This document shows positions 1 to 9,386 of a DNA stretch of 48,976 nt, piece after piece. A model generated the notes under the pieces. It was not told the DNA's origin, did not search any database, and saw nothing but the letters and a program-made list of their open reading frames with translations. The DNA comes from Lachnospiraceae bacterium MD335 (GTDB lineage: Bacteria > Bacillota > Clostridia > Lachnospirales > Lachnospiraceae): NCBI GenBank assembly GCA_000403335.2, contig KE159617.1, forward strand, positions 334,712 through 383,687, read 5' to 3'. The position numbers were made by a program, and so were the translations under genes. How positions within the stretch are numbered: the stretch's first letter is position 1; every line of letters starts with the position of its first letter.

Positions 1-556
1 GATTAATAGAAACATGGGATGTATTGAAATACTACGTGGAGCGAAAGACAGGAATTAAGCCATTCTGATTAATAGAAACATGGGATGTATTGAAATTTTT
101 GCCATCGGTTCGGATTTATGGTACTTTCTGCTGATTAATAGAAACATGGGATGTATTGAAATTTCACAACAATAAGCTGTTTTATTCTTTGCTGTACTGA
201 TTAATAGAAACATGGGATGTATTGAAATTTGACATATCCTCCTTTAATTTGTGATTGGCTACCGATTAATAGAAACATGGGATGTATTGAAATAACGTAA
301 ATGTAACGAACCATTTCCAGTCGTGCGAAGATTAATAGAAACATGGGATGTATTGAAATTACATTTCCCCTTCTCCAAAACGAAACCAATCCTCCGATTA
401 ATAGAAACATGGGATGTATTGAAATCCAGTTATCGCAGGTAAAACTTCAAGCGGACATACGATTAATAGAAACATGTGATGTATTGAAATCCGTTCTTTG
501 TTGTTCTATAGTCACACGCCATGTATGATTAATAGAAACACGGGATGTATTGAAAT
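1..556 (+). CRISPR. CRISPR array, trailer end (9 repeats, 8 spacers)
   Basis: Nine 30-nt repeats start at 1, 67, 133, 199, 264, 330, 396, 461 and 527. Each begins GATTAATAGAAAC and ends ATTGAAAT. The eight spacers are all different and 35-36 nt long. Repeats 1-7 are identical; repeat 8 has G to T at position 17 and repeat 9 has T to C at position 15. Decay of terminal repeats marks the distal (trailer) end, so the leader should lie to the left, outside the window. The ATTGAAAT end matches the crRNA 5' handle style of type I-B and type III systems, which also implies + strand transcription. No cas gene is visible, so the subtype is open. The array begins exactly at base 1 and is surely truncated. 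Confidence 0.97.
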
Positions 557-600
557 ACCAATACATTAAAAAAGACCTATTATAAAGCCACCTAAAATGA

Positions 601-2118
<1,518 letters not shown>

Positions 2119-2178
2119 AACATATACAAAAAGGCTATGACGATATGATATGCCCCATTTTGTCCCCAATGTGGGGGA

Positions 2179-2207
2179 TAGACAACTATAAAAGAATGAG
2201 CTATACT
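2179..2207 (+). promoter_or_regulatory. SigA-type promoter upstream of broken gene
   Basis: TAGACA (2179-2184) and TATACT (2202-2207) are separated by 17 bp, and each matches the consensus at five of six positions. It would start transcription near 2214 and read into the frameshifted gene at about 2275. Confidence 0.6.
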
Positions 2208-2274
2208 TAATTTCAAAATAAGCTGGTTACTAACAAACACAGATTTGAAGGGCGGCAATTTCATGGGGAAATGA

Positions 2275-2827
2275 GTGATTTTGGTTGGCGGCGCAGAATT
2301 TGGACTGAATACAATAGGGGCAATGACATTTGAGGGAAAGACAGATACACGAGACTATGGAGAAAAACAGTTTGATGTTTTATTTAGGGAAGGATATGTA
2401 AGTTTCCAATTTGATTATAACAGTAACAGGTTGAAAAAACGAATGGAATGATATAATTAACCCAAGTAACAGAGCTTCGGATTTTGAAAACTGGGAAGAT
2501 ATAGACGAAGAATGGAAAACGTGCATCTATGATGCATGGACTGCATGGAACAACGATGACGTCCGGCTTTGGACTGTCCGCATGGAACGCAGGTCTTATG
2601 ACGAGGCACAAAAAGAACTGCTGGATAAAGGCTATACGCTCATCAATGACAGGATGTTCCGGCAGGACGGGGAAACGATTTACGGTGTCGAGTTAAAGGC
2701 GGCGGGTACAGATACATGGGGCGTCTGCTCCCGCTATCCTATTGATGCGCAGGAAGGCTATGGCGTGCAGATACACGCAATTGCGGGTACCTTTGCATTA
2801 TCGGAAAACGGAAATGGAGGAGAATAA
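2275..2827 (+). pseudogene. Frameshifted gene of unknown function
   Basis: Two adjacent open frames look like halves of one protein. The first (GTG at 2275, or an earlier start) runs through FEGKTDTRDYGEKQFDVLF to RLKKRME and stops at 2449-2451. The second is open from 2435 to 2827 and reads NEWNDIINPSNRASDFENW, then an acidic, Trp-rich stretch, ending in ALSENGNGGE. Removing one A from the A6 run at 2434-2439 joins them as RLK-NEWNDII. An ATG at 2582 gives an 81-aa protein, but the frame is open and protein-like for about 49 codons before it and has no good ribosome site there. I do not recognise the family. The shift could also be a sequencing error in a homopolymer. Confidence 0.55.
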
Positions 2828-2851
2828 AAAGGAACCTTTCGGTTCCTTTTT
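2828..2851. terminator. Bidirectional intrinsic terminator
   Basis: AAAGGAACC (2828-2836) and GGTTCCTTT (2841-2849) form a 9-bp stem with loop TTTC, flanked by A and T runs. It separates the rightward broken gene from the leftward SDR gene that ends at 2855. Confidence 0.85.
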
Positions 2852-2854
2852 GTA

Positions 2855-3655
2855 TTACGGTCTTAATCCCATACCGCCCTCCAGCGTCAGTGTTTCGCCT
2901 GTCAGATACTTGAAATCCGGTGATGCGAGCTGTACGCATACACGTCCGATTTCCAATTCCGAGTCGCCGTAGTGTCCTGCCGGGGGCATCTTTACATTCG
3001 CCTTAAACGCATCGGGGTATGCTTTCTCAAACTGCTCCAACTGCGCCGTCCATGCGAGCGGACAGATAATATTGACATTGATTCCGTCCTTTGCCCATTC
3101 TGTCGCCGCAACACGCGTCAGACCGCGGATACCCTCTTTTGCCGCCGCGTAAGCGCACTGTCCGAAATTGCCGAACAGTCCGGCGCCGGAAGCGAAATTA
3201 ATCACGGAACCCTTCGCCTTTGCCAAATAGGGGTAGCACGCCTTCATATAATAAAACGCCGCGTACAGTCCCGAATAGAGCGCAAGGTCAAACTGCTCCG
3301 TCGTATGCTCCGCCAAAGGCACGCCGGAAGCGGAAGCCTGTGCATTGTTAATCAAAACATCAATGCTTCCAAAGGTGTCAATTGCCTGCTTCACAACATT
3401 TGCAACAACTGCTTCGTTGTCCGCACCTGCGTTGACGTCTGCCTGAACGATAAGAACCTGAATGCCGTAGAGCCGCTCCAGCTCTTCTTTTGCATCCTCC
3501 AGTTTCTTCACGTTTCGTCCTGTGATTACCAAATTTGCGCCTTCTTTTGCGTACGCTGTCGCAATTCCGTAGCCGATAGAGCCGCATCTGCCGTCACTTA
3601 AAACAGCCCTTCCAGCGCCTGTAATAATTGCGGTCTTTCCTGTTAAAAATCCCAT
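2855..3655 (-). CDS. SDR-family oxidoreductase
   Basis: A 266-aa short-chain dehydrogenase/reductase. The Rossmann start ITGAG is followed by an unusually long loop (RAVLSDGRCGSIGYGIA) where a classical SDR has TGxxxGIG. NNAQ, a serine in INFASGAG and YAAAK (the YxxxK catalytic pair) follow, and the C-terminus GETLTLEGG is typical of FabG-like enzymes. A cytoplasmic NAD(P)-dependent reaction on a hydroxy or keto substrate is expected; the substrate cannot be read from sequence. The start at 3655 is preferred over 3667 because GGAGGG lies 5 nt upstream of it. The gene stands alone between hairpins. Confidence 0.85.
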   Translation of the reverse strand: MGFLTGKTAIITGAGRAVLSDGRCGSIGYGIATAYAKEGANLVITGRNVKKLEDAKEELERLYGIQVLIVQADVNAGADNEAVVANVVKQAIDTFGSIDVLINNAQASASGVPLAEHTTEQFDLALYSGLYAAFYYMKACYPYLAKAKGSVINFASGAGLFGNFGQCAYAAAKEGIRGLTRVAATEWAKDGINVNIICPLAWTAQLEQFEKAYPDAFKANVKMPPAGHYGDSELEIGRVCVQLASPDFKYLTGETLTLEGGMGLRP

Positions 3656-3676
3656 AAAACCCTCCATTCTAGTCAG

Positions 3677-3731
3677 TGCCTGCGAATTTGGGCGCAGGCA
3701 TACATTTGCCGTGTGAAATTAAAATTTCACA
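3677..3731. other. Two adjacent hairpins upstream of the SDR gene
   Basis: TGCCTGCG (3677-3684) pairs with CGCAGGCA (3693-3700), and TGTGAAAT (3712-3719) pairs with ATTTCACA (3724-3731). Neither is followed by a T run. They may be operators, or leader structures of the leftward SDR gene. Nothing else is seen in the 141 bp between the two leftward genes. Confidence 0.4.
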
Positions 3732-3796
3732 TTATTCTCCGTTGTGAAGCGTTTTAGCGTCCGCTTCTAAATTATAATCTTAAATGTCAGGGCTGC

Positions 3797-4387
3797 CTAC
3801 CACTCGTACGGATAGCCTAATTTCTTCATAAAATCCGCCATCTGCCAATCTTCACACTGCCCAAATTCATCATCCGCGTACGCTTTTTCACTGTAGTTTC
3901 TCTGCATGCTTCCCGTCCAAAATACAAGATACTTTTCAATGGAAGCTTTATCCACATGAAAATACTTTGCAATAATACCGGCATTACCTTTTATTTGCGC
4001 TGTTTCGTCTTGCGTAACTTTTTCAAAATAGTCAGGCATTGGGACAAAGCGGTCAATTTCCAACCCCTTGTCATATAAAAAGTATCCCCAATAATCGCCA
4101 TCGTATATGTATAGAAGCAGGACGGCTTTTCTCAATTCTTCCGACATTGCGCATGCAAGCGACTCATAGCCCATGCAGTCCTCGTTAAATAAAACGCCCA
4201 CTCCTTTTTCATATGTATAGTACTGGCAGGCATCCGGAATTAAGTCAATGATGTGATATTCCAATGCTGTATTACCGTCTGCCGTTTCAAATTGCCGGGA
4301 ATATTTTTTCGCCACGGACGCTACGGTATCTCTTACCGCTGCTTCATTGCAATCGGGTATGATTGCTGTCTGCAAAAATAACCCCAT
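3797..4387 (-). CDS. Hypothetical protein, 196 aa
   Basis: I do not recognise this family. It is a soluble, acidic, aromatic-rich protein with no signal peptide or membrane segment. It begins MGLFLQTAIIPDCNEAAV, has YIYDGDYWGYFLYDKGLEID in the middle, and ends MKKLGYPYEW. A strong AAAGGAG lies 9 nt before the ATG, which supports real translation. The style (FLYDKGLEIDRF, then a mixed helical C-terminus) resembles single-domain cytoplasmic proteins found near polymorphic-toxin immunity genes, but no toxin is adjacent and this is only an impression. Confidence 0.7.
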   Translation of the reverse strand: MGLFLQTAIIPDCNEAAVRDTVASVAKKYSRQFETADGNTALEYHIIDLIPDACQYYTYEKGVGVLFNEDCMGYESLACAMSEELRKAVLLLYIYDGDYWGYFLYDKGLEIDRFVPMPDYFEKVTQDETAQIKGNAGIIAKYFHVDKASIEKYLVFWTGSMQRNYSEKAYADDEFGQCEDWQMADFMKKLGYPYEW

Positions 4388-4477
4388 AAATAAGTACTCC
4401 TTTCTGTTTCTTTTGTTACTTCTTTTTTATTATAATCTACTTTTCAAAAAAATAATAGCCATATTTTTACAAGAGAG

Positions 4478-4546
4478 AATGATTTGGAACTGCTGACGTT
4501 AAAGACGGTGCGTGCGGTAAAAGAGTGCCATTATATCGCAGTGCCA
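4478..4546 (+). pseudogene. Relic of a corrin-type SAM methyltransferase (CbiL/CobI-like)
   Basis: The frame reads DLELLTLKTVRAVKECHYIA and VP before a stop at 4547-4549. This closely resembles the stretch after the GPGDPELLTLKAVR motif of precorrin-2 C20-methyltransferases (CbiL/CobI) and relatives. The preceding GVGPG motif is absent, there is no start codon or ribosome site, and nothing recognisable follows. Only about 22 codons remain. The similarity is judged from memory of the family. Confidence 0.35.
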
Positions 4547-4599
4547 TAAATTTGGAAGGAGCGGCTTTTGGAGAAAGGCTTTCTGATAAGAGAAATCCC

Positions 4600-4648
4600 A
4601 AACAAAGAAACAGCCGTCCGGTTGCAAAATAACGCGCAGCCGGACGGC
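4600..4648 (-). terminator. Terminator of the leftward nan operon
   Basis: GCCGTCCGG (4613-4621) and CCGGACGGC (4640-4648) form a 9-bp GC-rich stem with an 18-nt loop. Read leftward it is followed by TGTTTCTTTGTTT. It lies just past the stop of the last gene of the leftward operon (4670). Confidence 0.7.
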
Positions 4649-4669
4649 CGTCTCCAAAATTTAGGGGGG

Positions 4670-5323
4670 TTATAAAACGAATAATTCCGTAATTTTCTTA
4701 GCAAGTGCTTCGGCAAGCTGTCTGTGTCCCTCCAATGTCAGATGCATATAATCAATATCATTAACAGGCGCCGTAATCACTTTGTCGGCATCCATAAAGT
4801 GGCAGCCCGTAAGTTGTGCAATCTCTGCAAACTTTTCTGCCAGTCCTTCTGATTTTTCGGCGCACCCCCGTCCCATTGTTTCACCGACGTTGGATGTTTC
4901 ATACCGTTTGTCTATGTTCTGCGGAGACACAATAAGAATATTTGCCGTTGCGTTATTCCAACAGTCTGTAGTCGATACCGCCTTGTCAATCAAACGTTTC
5001 AGCCCCAGTGAGATGCACGCCGGCGAAGCGCCGAACCGCTCCTTGGTGTCGTTTGTGCCCAGCATAATCACCAGTAAATCAACAGGTTCATGACTCATCA
5101 GACACGGATAAATATAGTCAAGCCCGTTCAGCCCCTCATGAATCGGGTCCGTAAAAGAAGTTGTGCGTCCGCTCAAACCCTCTTCAATGACAAGGTAGTC
5201 CTTTCCAAGCATTTTCTGTAATAAACAGCACCAGCGTTCGTCTTCGTCAAACCGTCCGTTCGTAACGGCACAATAGCCGTGTGTATTGGAATCACCAAAG
5301 CATACAATATGTTTCTTTATCAT
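4670..5323 (-). CDS. SGNH/GDSL-family hydrolase (probable O-acetylesterase)
   Basis: A 217-aa SGNH-fold esterase. Block I is CFGDSNTHGY with the nucleophile Ser12, GLSGRTT follows, block III is MLGTNDTKERF, and block V is DYMHLTLEGH with the Asp/His pair. There is no signal peptide, so it acts in the cytoplasm. Its ATG overlaps the end of nanE by 4 bp, so the two are translationally coupled. Its place as last gene of a sialic acid operon suggests it removes O-acetyl groups from imported sialic acid or ManNAc (inference). Related enzymes act on many esters, so the substrate is not certain. Confidence 0.85.
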   Translation of the reverse strand: MIKKHIVCFGDSNTHGYCAVTNGRFDEDERWCCLLQKMLGKDYLVIEEGLSGRTTSFTDPIHEGLNGLDYIYPCLMSHEPVDLLVIMLGTNDTKERFGASPACISLGLKRLIDKAVSTTDCWNNATANILIVSPQNIDKRYETSNVGETMGRGCAEKSEGLAEKFAEIAQLTGCHFMDADKVITAPVNDIDYMHLTLEGHRQLAEALAKKITELFVL

Positions 5324-6018
5324 CTGCCCTCAACCGCCTTTATAAACCGCTGCGCAATCTCAAGAGGTCTCGTAATCGCACCTCCTACAACAACCGCAAA
5401 TGCTCCTGCATTCAGCATTTCCACTGCCTGTTCAGGACTGTGTACCCTTCCTTCGCCAATAACCGGAATGTCAACCGTCGATGATAATTTTTTCACAAGC
5501 TCATAATCCGGTCCGTCAAGCTTTGGAGAGTACGGCGTATACCCGCTCATCGTAGTGCCTACAATGTCCACTCCAAGCTTCCATGCATTGACGCCTTCCT
5601 CATAAGTGGAAATATCCGCCATCAAAATTTCATCAGGGTATTTCCTGCGCACCTCTGTGATGAATTCGCTGATGCTTTTTCCGTCCCCGCGCTTTTGATT
5701 GGTGCAGTCAAGCGCAATCACGTCGGAGCCTGCTTCCACAAGCGCGTCAACCTCTTTCATGGTCGGTGTAATATAGCTCTCAAAGCCGTCATACTGTACC
5801 TTGATTAACCCGATAACCGGAAGTCCGGTTTCCTCCTTAATCGCTGTAACATCACGGATACTGCTGGTGCGTATAACGGGTGTGCCTGCCTGTTTTGCGG
5901 CTCTTGCCATCAGATACATAATTGATTTTTCTTCCACATACAAAGGTTCACCGGGAACAGCCTGGCAGGACACAATTACTTTTCCCTTCATTTGCTCAAA
6001 TAGCGCTTCTTTTTTCAT
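5320..6018 (-). CDS. nanE: N-acetylmannosamine-6-phosphate 2-epimerase
   Basis: A 232-aa TIM-barrel enzyme that converts ManNAc-6-P to GlcNAc-6-P. Family marks are VSCQAVPGEPLY near the N-terminus, IGLIKV with the catalytic lysine, ALDCTNQKR, MADISTYEEG, GTTMSGYTPYS and the phosphate-binding IGEGRVHSPEQ followed by VVGGAITRP. Length is normal. AAGGGG precedes the ATG. It lies between nanA (14 bp upstream) and the esterase (4-bp overlap) on the leftward operon. Confidence 0.96.
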   Translation of the reverse strand: MKKEALFEQMKGKVIVSCQAVPGEPLYVEEKSIMYLMARAAKQAGTPVIRTSSIRDVTAIKEETGLPVIGLIKVQYDGFESYITPTMKEVDALVEAGSDVIALDCTNQKRGDGKSISEFITEVRRKYPDEILMADISTYEEGVNAWKLGVDIVGTTMSGYTPYSPKLDGPDYELVKKLSSTVDIPVIGEGRVHSPEQAVEMLNAGAFAVVVGGAITRPLEIAQRFIKAVEGR

Positions 6019-6032
6019 GGTTTACCCCTTTC

Positions 6033-6956
6033 TTATGCAAATCGACTAATAGCCTTATCAATCATGTCCGCACATTTTTTCACCTGCTCCATATCGTCCG
6101 AAACAAGCGACGGCAGCGGCTTGCGGACGCCGCCAATATCAATGCCTTCACGAATCTTTAAAATCTCCTTGATAACGCCATATAAATTTCCGTGACACGC
6201 GCACATCGCATAAATCACCTCATTCGCCGCATACTGCACCTTCCTTGCTTCCTCAAGCTTTCCGGCTTTTACCAGCTCCATGATTTTGAGGTAAAGCTCC
6301 GGCATAACGCCATACGTACCGCCGATTCCGCCGTCCGCGCCAATTGCAAGACCTGCCACAAGCTGCTCGTCGGGACCGTTCAAAACAGCGAAGCCCTCGC
6401 CGCCTTCCGCCTTAAACATCTGAATATCCTGCGTCGGCATAGAGCTGTTTTTTACGGCAGCCACCCTGGGGTTTTTCTTCATCTCGTGAAACAGCGGCAT
6501 TGTCAGCGCCACCCCTGCAAGCTGGGGGATGTTATAGATAATAAAATCCGTGTCAGGCGCCGCGTCCGAAATATCATTCCAATACTGTGCGATTGCATAC
6601 TCCGGCAAATGGAAATAAATCGGAGGAATTGCCGCGATAGCGTCCACGCCTAAACTTTGCGCATGGGCTGCAAGTTCCCGGCTGTCCGCCGTGTTGTTGC
6701 ACGCCACATGGGCAATGATTGTCAGTTTTCCCGCACCGGATTTTACCACGCGTTCGAGTGTGCGTTTCCGGTCGTCGACGCTCTGATAGATACACTCGCC
6801 CGAAGAACCGCCGACATATACACCCTTTACGCCTTTTCTTATCATATAATCCGTAAGCTGCTCCACGCGCCCCTCGTCAACCTCGCCATTTTCGTCATAA
6901 CAGGCATAGAACGCAGGAATGATTCCCTGATATTTTCCAATATCTCTCATATTCAT
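6033..6956 (-). CDS. nanA: N-acetylneuraminate lyase
   Basis: A 307-aa class I aldolase of the DapA/NAL family that cleaves Neu5Ac into pyruvate and ManNAc. The carboxylate-binding GGSSGE is at residues 49-54, the catalytic tyrosine is Tyr141 in YNIP, and the Schiff-base lysine is Lys169 in AVKNSS; GGIGGTYG follows at the barrel exit. The GGSSGE motif (not GGTTGE) together with nanE and nanQ next door supports lyase over dihydrodipicolinate synthase. AAAGGAG lies 7 nt before the first ATG, so 6956 is used rather than the ATG two codons later. Confidence 0.95.
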   Translation of the reverse strand: MNMRDIGKYQGIIPAFYACYDENGEVDEGRVEQLTDYMIRKGVKGVYVGGSSGECIYQSVDDRKRTLERVVKSGAGKLTIIAHVACNNTADSRELAAHAQSLGVDAIAAIPPIYFHLPEYAIAQYWNDISDAAPDTDFIIYNIPQLAGVALTMPLFHEMKKNPRVAAVKNSSMPTQDIQMFKAEGGEGFAVLNGPDEQLVAGLAIGADGGIGGTYGVMPELYLKIMELVKAGKLEEARKVQYAANEVIYAMCACHGNLYGVIKEILKIREGIDIGGVRKPLPSLVSDDMEQVKKCADMIDKAISRFA

Positions 6957-6982
6957 AACCGTGCTCCTTTCTTAATGTTTTG

Positions 6983-7435
6983 TTATCCGATATAAACCTT
7001 TATCACAGCTTTTTTCACTGCCGACGGACTGCCCGCGGCAAGCTTCACCATATGCGCGTCCTCGGGCAGGGTAATCAGCGCCTTTCCCGGTATCAGCTTT
7101 ATGTAATGTTCTATCGTTCCGTTCACTTCTATAAGATCTTTCTCTTCATCAAAAGACTTGACAGATACCTTTGACATATCGGAAACGCCGACGATTTCCT
7201 CGCCTTCTACAGTCATATGAATGTCTGCGTATTTCTTATGTGCCTCAAAAAATGCCCCCTTCTCGGGAATTGTTTCATAATCAAATACGTTCATGTAGAC
7301 TAAATTTCCGTCAATGTCATAATGTCCTGCCTCAAGTCCGTCCAAAGGGTGCGTGCACAGATAATCAATCGCTTTATCCAAATGTTCATCTATGCCGCGG
7401 TATCTGCCTATGTTTTTTATTTCCGTATAAATCAT
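6983..7435 (-). CDS. nanQ: YhcH/YjgK/YiaL family sugar anomerase
   Basis: A 150-aa cupin-like protein of the DUF386 family. Marks are HPLDGLEAGHYDIDG, AHKKYADIHMTVEGEE and LPEDAHMVKL with the metal/substrate histidines. E. coli YhcH (NanQ) of this family speeds the anomerisation of Neu5Ac released inside the cell, which supplies the alpha form used by NanA. Position directly upstream of nanA supports the same role here. The exact activity is inferred from family and context. Confidence 0.85.
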   Translation of the reverse strand: MIYTEIKNIGRYRGIDEHLDKAIDYLCTHPLDGLEAGHYDIDGNLVYMNVFDYETIPEKGAFFEAHKKYADIHMTVEGEEIVGVSDMSKVSVKSFDEEKDLIEVNGTIEHYIKLIPGKALITLPEDAHMVKLAAGSPSAVKKAVIKVYIG

Positions 7436-7461
7436 AGAAAACCTCCGTCCCCAACCTTATA

Positions 7462-8367
7462 TTAACCTTTAACGGCACCCATTGTAATTCCCTTTGTAAA
7501 ATACTTTTGGAATATCAGGAATACGACGATAATCGGAATTGCCGCCAAAGCCGCACCTGCCATAATCAGACCGAAATCAGTCGCATTTTCCGCCTGCAGC
7601 TTTGCAATACCAAGTGAAATGGTCAGGTTCTTGGTGCTGGTAAGCATAATCAACTGCATAAAGTAGTCATTCCATGAATTGATAAAGGTAAAGATTGCCA
7701 GTGCACCGATCCCCGGCTTAATCAGCGGAAGCGCAATCGTGTAAAATGTTTTCCATTCGCCCGCGCCGTCAATTTTTGCCGCCTCCATCATCTCACCCGG
7801 AATGCCTTCCGCAAACTGCTTCATCAAAAAGACGCCGAAGGGCCAGCCCACAATCGGGAAGATAACTGCCCATATCGTATTGTACAGTTCCAATGAAGCC
7901 ATTTCACGAAGAAGCGGGATTAAGATAACCTGTTTTGGCAGCGCCATTGCACACACGATAAGCGAGAACAGAAGCGTGCGTCCGACAAAACGCTTTTTTG
8001 CCAATGCATATCCTGCCATCGCGGAAGTGGCACAGGTCAAAATCATTGATGCCACAGCCATAAATACCGTATTCAAGAGCCAGCGGATTGCCGCAGGAAC
8101 GGTCGGTCCGGCAAAGCTGACGGAGGTAAACGGAATACTGATTTCCCAAAGCTCCGCCGTCTGTTTGCTGAAAAGCTTTCTGTAATTGTCAAGCACCCAC
8201 TCCTCGGGCCACCATTGCGGTGTTGCGGAATTGATTGCCGCAGATGTCTTGAATGAGCCGATAATAATCCAGTAGAGCGGAAAGGCAAATGCGAATGCTA
8301 AAATTGCAATAATAATGACAGATATTATTTTGTAAACATCTACATGTTTCGTCTGCTTATTTTTCAT
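7462..8367 (-). CDS. ABC sugar transporter permease, MalG-like (CUT1)
   Basis: A 301-aa inner-membrane permease with about six membrane segments; the first is SVIIIAILAFAFAFPLYWII. The cytoplasmic EAA loop (EAAKIDGAGEWKTFYTIALP) contacts the ATPase. It ends ITMGAVKG, typical of the MalG/SatC branch. It is 18 bp downstream of the partner permease. With the sialic acid genes it most likely carries Neu5Ac, as the SatABC system does in Streptococcus pneumoniae (inference). Confidence 0.92.
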   Translation of the reverse strand: MKNKQTKHVDVYKIISVIIIAILAFAFAFPLYWIIIGSFKTSAAINSATPQWWPEEWVLDNYRKLFSKQTAELWEISIPFTSVSFAGPTVPAAIRWLLNTVFMAVASMILTCATSAMAGYALAKKRFVGRTLLFSLIVCAMALPKQVILIPLLREMASLELYNTIWAVIFPIVGWPFGVFLMKQFAEGIPGEMMEAAKIDGAGEWKTFYTIALPLIKPGIGALAIFTFINSWNDYFMQLIMLTSTKNLTISLGIAKLQAENATDFGLIMAGAALAAIPIIVVFLIFQKYFTKGITMGAVKG

Positions 8368-8384
8368 ATTCAGTTCCCCCTTTC

Positions 8385-9281
8385 CTATTTGCTTTCAGCC
8401 ATCTTAAACTGCAAAGCGGAGAGCAGGGCAATCATAATTGCAAGCACAACACCCATCGCATTTCCGTAGCCGTAACGGTACAGTTTAAATGCATTGTAGT
8501 AAATATAGTACATAATCGTGTCCGTGCTGTGGTTTGGTCCGCCGCTTGTTAAAAGCTGGATTAATGCAAAGCACTGGAAGCTGTTGATTGTCGTGATGAC
8601 AAGTATGTAGAGCGTAGTAGGCATAATCTGCGGCCATTTAATCTTCCAAAAGCACTGGAATTTGGTTGCGCCGTCCACCTCTGCAGCCTCCACGAGGGAT
8701 TGGTCCACGTTGTTTAATGCCGACACATAAAGGACAATTGGCTGACCGACAGAGGTTGTCAGAAGAATAAGGATAATACAGCCAAGTGCGAACCGTTCGT
8801 CCCCAAGCCAGTTGATATTTTGTTCAATCAGTCCCGTGCTTGTGCCGATGTAATTAAAAATACCATAATAATTGTTGAACATCCATTTCCACACAACGGC
8901 AACGGCAACGGAGCCTGTTACCACCGGAAGATAGAAGATACAACGAAATGCGGAGCACGCAAATCCTTTCAGGTCATAAATCACCGAGCTTACCCACAGG
9001 GAAAAGATGCAGGTAATCGGCACGGAAACAATAACGATAACCACCGTGTTTTTCAGCGCTCCGAGAAATGTTTTGTCCTGAAACAATTCTTTGTAATTGG
9101 CAAGACCAATAAAAATATCCTCCCGGTTCATGGTTGCATCAAAGAAGCTTGTATAAACACATTGTATCATCGGATAAACCACAAACCCTAAAAAGAAGAT
9201 AAGACTTGGGAGCATAAATGCGTAGCCTGCAATGGTTTCCCTGCGGACCAGCGCCTTGCTCATGGGATTTTGTTTTGCCAT
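8385..9281 (-). CDS. ABC sugar transporter permease, MalF-like (CUT1)
   Basis: A 298-aa permease with six predicted membrane segments and the EAA loop EAAEVDGATKFQCFWKIKWP. ATG 9281 is chosen because AAAGGAGG lies just upstream; a longer reading from 9332 would add 17 residues with no ribosome site and would run into the intergenic hairpin. It pairs with the downstream permease and the upstream binding protein. No ATP-binding subunit gene is present in the cluster; CUT1 systems of Firmicutes often share one ATPase (MsmK type) encoded elsewhere. Confidence 0.92.
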   Translation of the reverse strand: MAKQNPMSKALVRRETIAGYAFMLPSLIFFLGFVVYPMIQCVYTSFFDATMNREDIFIGLANYKELFQDKTFLGALKNTVVIVIVSVPITCIFSLWVSSVIYDLKGFACSAFRCIFYLPVVTGSVAVAVVWKWMFNNYYGIFNYIGTSTGLIEQNINWLGDERFALGCIILILLTTSVGQPIVLYVSALNNVDQSLVEAAEVDGATKFQCFWKIKWPQIMPTTLYILVITTINSFQCFALIQLLTSGGPNHSTDTIMYYIYYNAFKLYRYGYGNAMGVVLAIMIALLSALQFKMAESK

Positions 9282-9331
9282 AAAAATCCTCCTTTCTGAC
9301 AGTTCATTCGTTCTCATTTGATAAATAAACA

Positions 9332-9355
9332 CCCCTCCCCATGTGCGGGAAGGGG
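9332..9355 (-). terminator. Intercistronic hairpin (partial terminator) after the binding-protein gene
   Basis: CCCCT (9332-9336) pairs with AGGGG (9351-9355) and CCC (9338-9340) with GGG (9347-9349), with one mismatch between. Read leftward it is followed by TGTTTATTTATC. Hairpins at this position in ABC operons commonly let binding-protein mRNA exceed permease mRNA; that role is inferred. Confidence 0.6.
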
Positions 9356-9386
9356 CGCATAAATGGTGCTGTAATCAGCCAAAATG

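Noticed and set aside
201-410. Minus-strand frame with repeated ISIHPMFLLI
   Set aside because: It is only the CRISPR repeat translated, not a protein.
2434-2440. Programmed -1 frameshift at AAAAAAC
   Set aside because: The run resembles a slippery heptamer, but the second half lies in the +1 frame relative to the first, not -1, so an indel is simpler.
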